DNA from: Campylobacterales bacterium
GTDB taxonomy: Bacteria > Campylobacterota > Campylobacteria > Campylobacterales > Sulfurimonadaceae
Direction: 5' to 3'
Assembly (NCBI GenBank): GCA_026390135.1
Contig: JAPLGN010000046.1
Span: 1-64,000 of the forward strand
DNA length: 64,000 bases
Part shown: positions 63,164 to 64,000 of the stretch, piece by piece
Layout: every line of letters begins with the position of its first letter
Numbering within the stretch: the first letter of the stretch is position 1
The notes under the pieces: generated by a model
The model's input: only the letters and a program-made list of their open reading frames with translations
Databases searched by the model: none
What the model was told of the DNA's origin: nothing
Translations under genes and position numbers: made by a program

Positions 63164-64000
63164 AATATTTCCTATTCCTCATCACCCTGTTACTCTTTAG
63201 CGCACACGCACGAACCATCACCGATGATTACGGCAGAGTTGTCACCATCCCCGATAAAATCACCAAAATTTATGCCACCCATCCGCCACTCACCATGAGC
63301 GTCATCGCTTTTGATCCCAACCTTGTAGCGGCACTCAATTCCCCCTTAACCGATGAGCAAAAACCCTACGTCGGTACCGCCGCTGCACGTCCGATAGTCG
63401 GTGGTTTTTTCGGTCAGGGAAATACTCCAAATTTTGAGATTTTGGCAAGCGTTAAACCCGATGTGATTTTGATGTGGGGAGGAGCTACGGGGGCAGAAAA
63501 CCATCTGAAAAAATTTACGGCACTGGGTATTCCTGTTTTGATGGTGCGTAACGATTCTATAAACGATCTCATAAGCCAATTCACCCTCTACGGCAAGCTC
63601 ACCGGTAACACAAAGCGTTCTCTTGAACTTGTTGCCTATACTCAAGAAACATTAGGACTCATCCAATCGCTTCAAGCCAAAGTCAATGCGCGTAAAGACG
63701 TCCGATACTACTTTGCCGAAGGATTGGATGGAATGTCGAGTGAATGTGACGGCTCGTTTCATCTCGAACCTTTTACCTACAGTGGCGGAAAAAATGCCCT
63801 CAACTGCAAAATCTCTTCCAATTTTGGAATGGAAAAAATCTCGATGGAAACTATCCTGCTCTCCGATCCTGATGTCATTGTAGCCATGGAAAAAAGCTTT
63901 GCAGATTCTATTTCAGATAATCAAAAATTCAAGACTCTTCGAGCTGTGAAATCAGGTCATGTCCTCACTGTCCCCAGCATACCGTTCAACATCATCAGCC
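63160..64000 (+). CDS. second periplasmic binding protein of the cluster, truncated by window end
   Basis: The frame from ATG 63160 is open to the window end (about 280 residues seen) and is missing from the ORF track because no stop is reached. Signal peptide 'YFLFLITLLLFSAHA', then 'ITDDYGRVVTIPDKITKIYATHPP', 'FEILASVKPDVILMWGG' and 'YYFAEGLDGMSSECDGSFHLEP'. It is a paralogue of the protein at 58091, with the same ECDxSFHxE block. Two binding proteins for one permease suggest two forms of the ligand or two related ligands. Confidence 0.85.
   Translation, partial: MKYFLFLITLLLFSAHARTITDDYGRVVTIPDKITKIYATHPPLTMSVIAFDPNLVAALNSPLTDEQKPYVGTAAARPIVGGFFGQGNTPNFEILASVKPDVILMWGGATGAENHLKKFTALGIPVLMVRNDSINDLISQFTLYGKLTGNTKRSLELVAYTQETLGLIQSLQAKVNARKDVRYYFAEGLDGMSSECDGSFHLEPFTYSGGKNALNCKISSNFGMEKISMETILLSDPDVIVAMEKSFADSISDNQKFKTLRAVKSGHVLTVPSIPFNIIS

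Noticed and set aside
1-64000. CRISPR array
   Set aside because: No regularly spaced direct repeats with unique spacers were seen, and no cas genes are present.

Overview
The window looks like chromosomal DNA of a Campylobacterota bacterium, probably a free-living Sulfurimonadaceae relative (Sulfuricurvum/Sulfurimonas type; this is inference). Supporting signs are the low-GC sequence, AcnB, short-form HisG, type III CoaX, class II DAHP synthase, a CetA/CetB-like chemoreceptor pair, a DUF1882 protein and a sigma-54 promoter in front of flgL.

Bases 1-22528 are the late region and right end of a Mu-like transposable prophage. The minus-strand block (246-6113) encodes a virion morphogenesis protein, an F-like head protein with a C-terminal nuclease-like domain, a DUF935 portal, the terminase and small accessory proteins. 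The plus-strand block (6247-21232) encodes the protease/scaffold, decoration and major capsid proteins, DUF1320 and gp37-like connectors, a tail tube, a tail-assembly chaperone with a -1 frameshift site, the tape measure, tail tip and fibre (fibre frame broken), a possible holin, a lysozyme-like endolysin, Rz/Rz1-like spanins and an adenine methylase. There is a tube but no visible sheath, so this looks like a transposable siphophage (B3/D3112 style). A minus-strand cargo gene (21244-22146) fuses a lectin-like fold to a TIR/deoxyribosyltransferase-like domain. Four 17-bp repeats mark the phage right end. Just past them lies the C-terminal piece of a tyrosine integrase, which ends 5 bp short of a tRNA-Leu(CAA): a phage inside the integrase of an older tRNA-associated element.

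Bases 22.7-54 kb are mainly core genes: flgL, ftsK, acnB, dbpA, a PAS/MCP energy-taxis pair, gap, hisG, coaX, an ORF6N and a DUF2513 gene (accessory), a Xer-type recombinase, a BamB-like lipoprotein with a YfgM-like partner, gatC, an ArsC-family protein, pilT, a deleted Fur-family pseudogene, class II DAHP synthase, a GGDEF protein, cvpA, fur, lysS, glyA, a DUF1882 gene, a SPOR protein, trpE and aroE. REP-like palindromes (GTCATTCCCGC... type) are scattered between genes.

Bases 52.7-64 kb form a metal/oxyanion block: an unknown gene, modE, modA (with a ModE-type operator) and an OprD-family porin, then a structured leader, a truncated globin, tonB, a periplasmic binding protein, a TonB-dependent receptor, a FecCD-type permease, an ATPase and a second paralogous binding protein cut by the window end. 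A palindrome sharing the CGTTATAT half-site of the modA operator lies at the start of tonB. This raises the possibility that the TonB/ABC system is molybdenum- or tungsten-responsive rather than an ordinary iron system.
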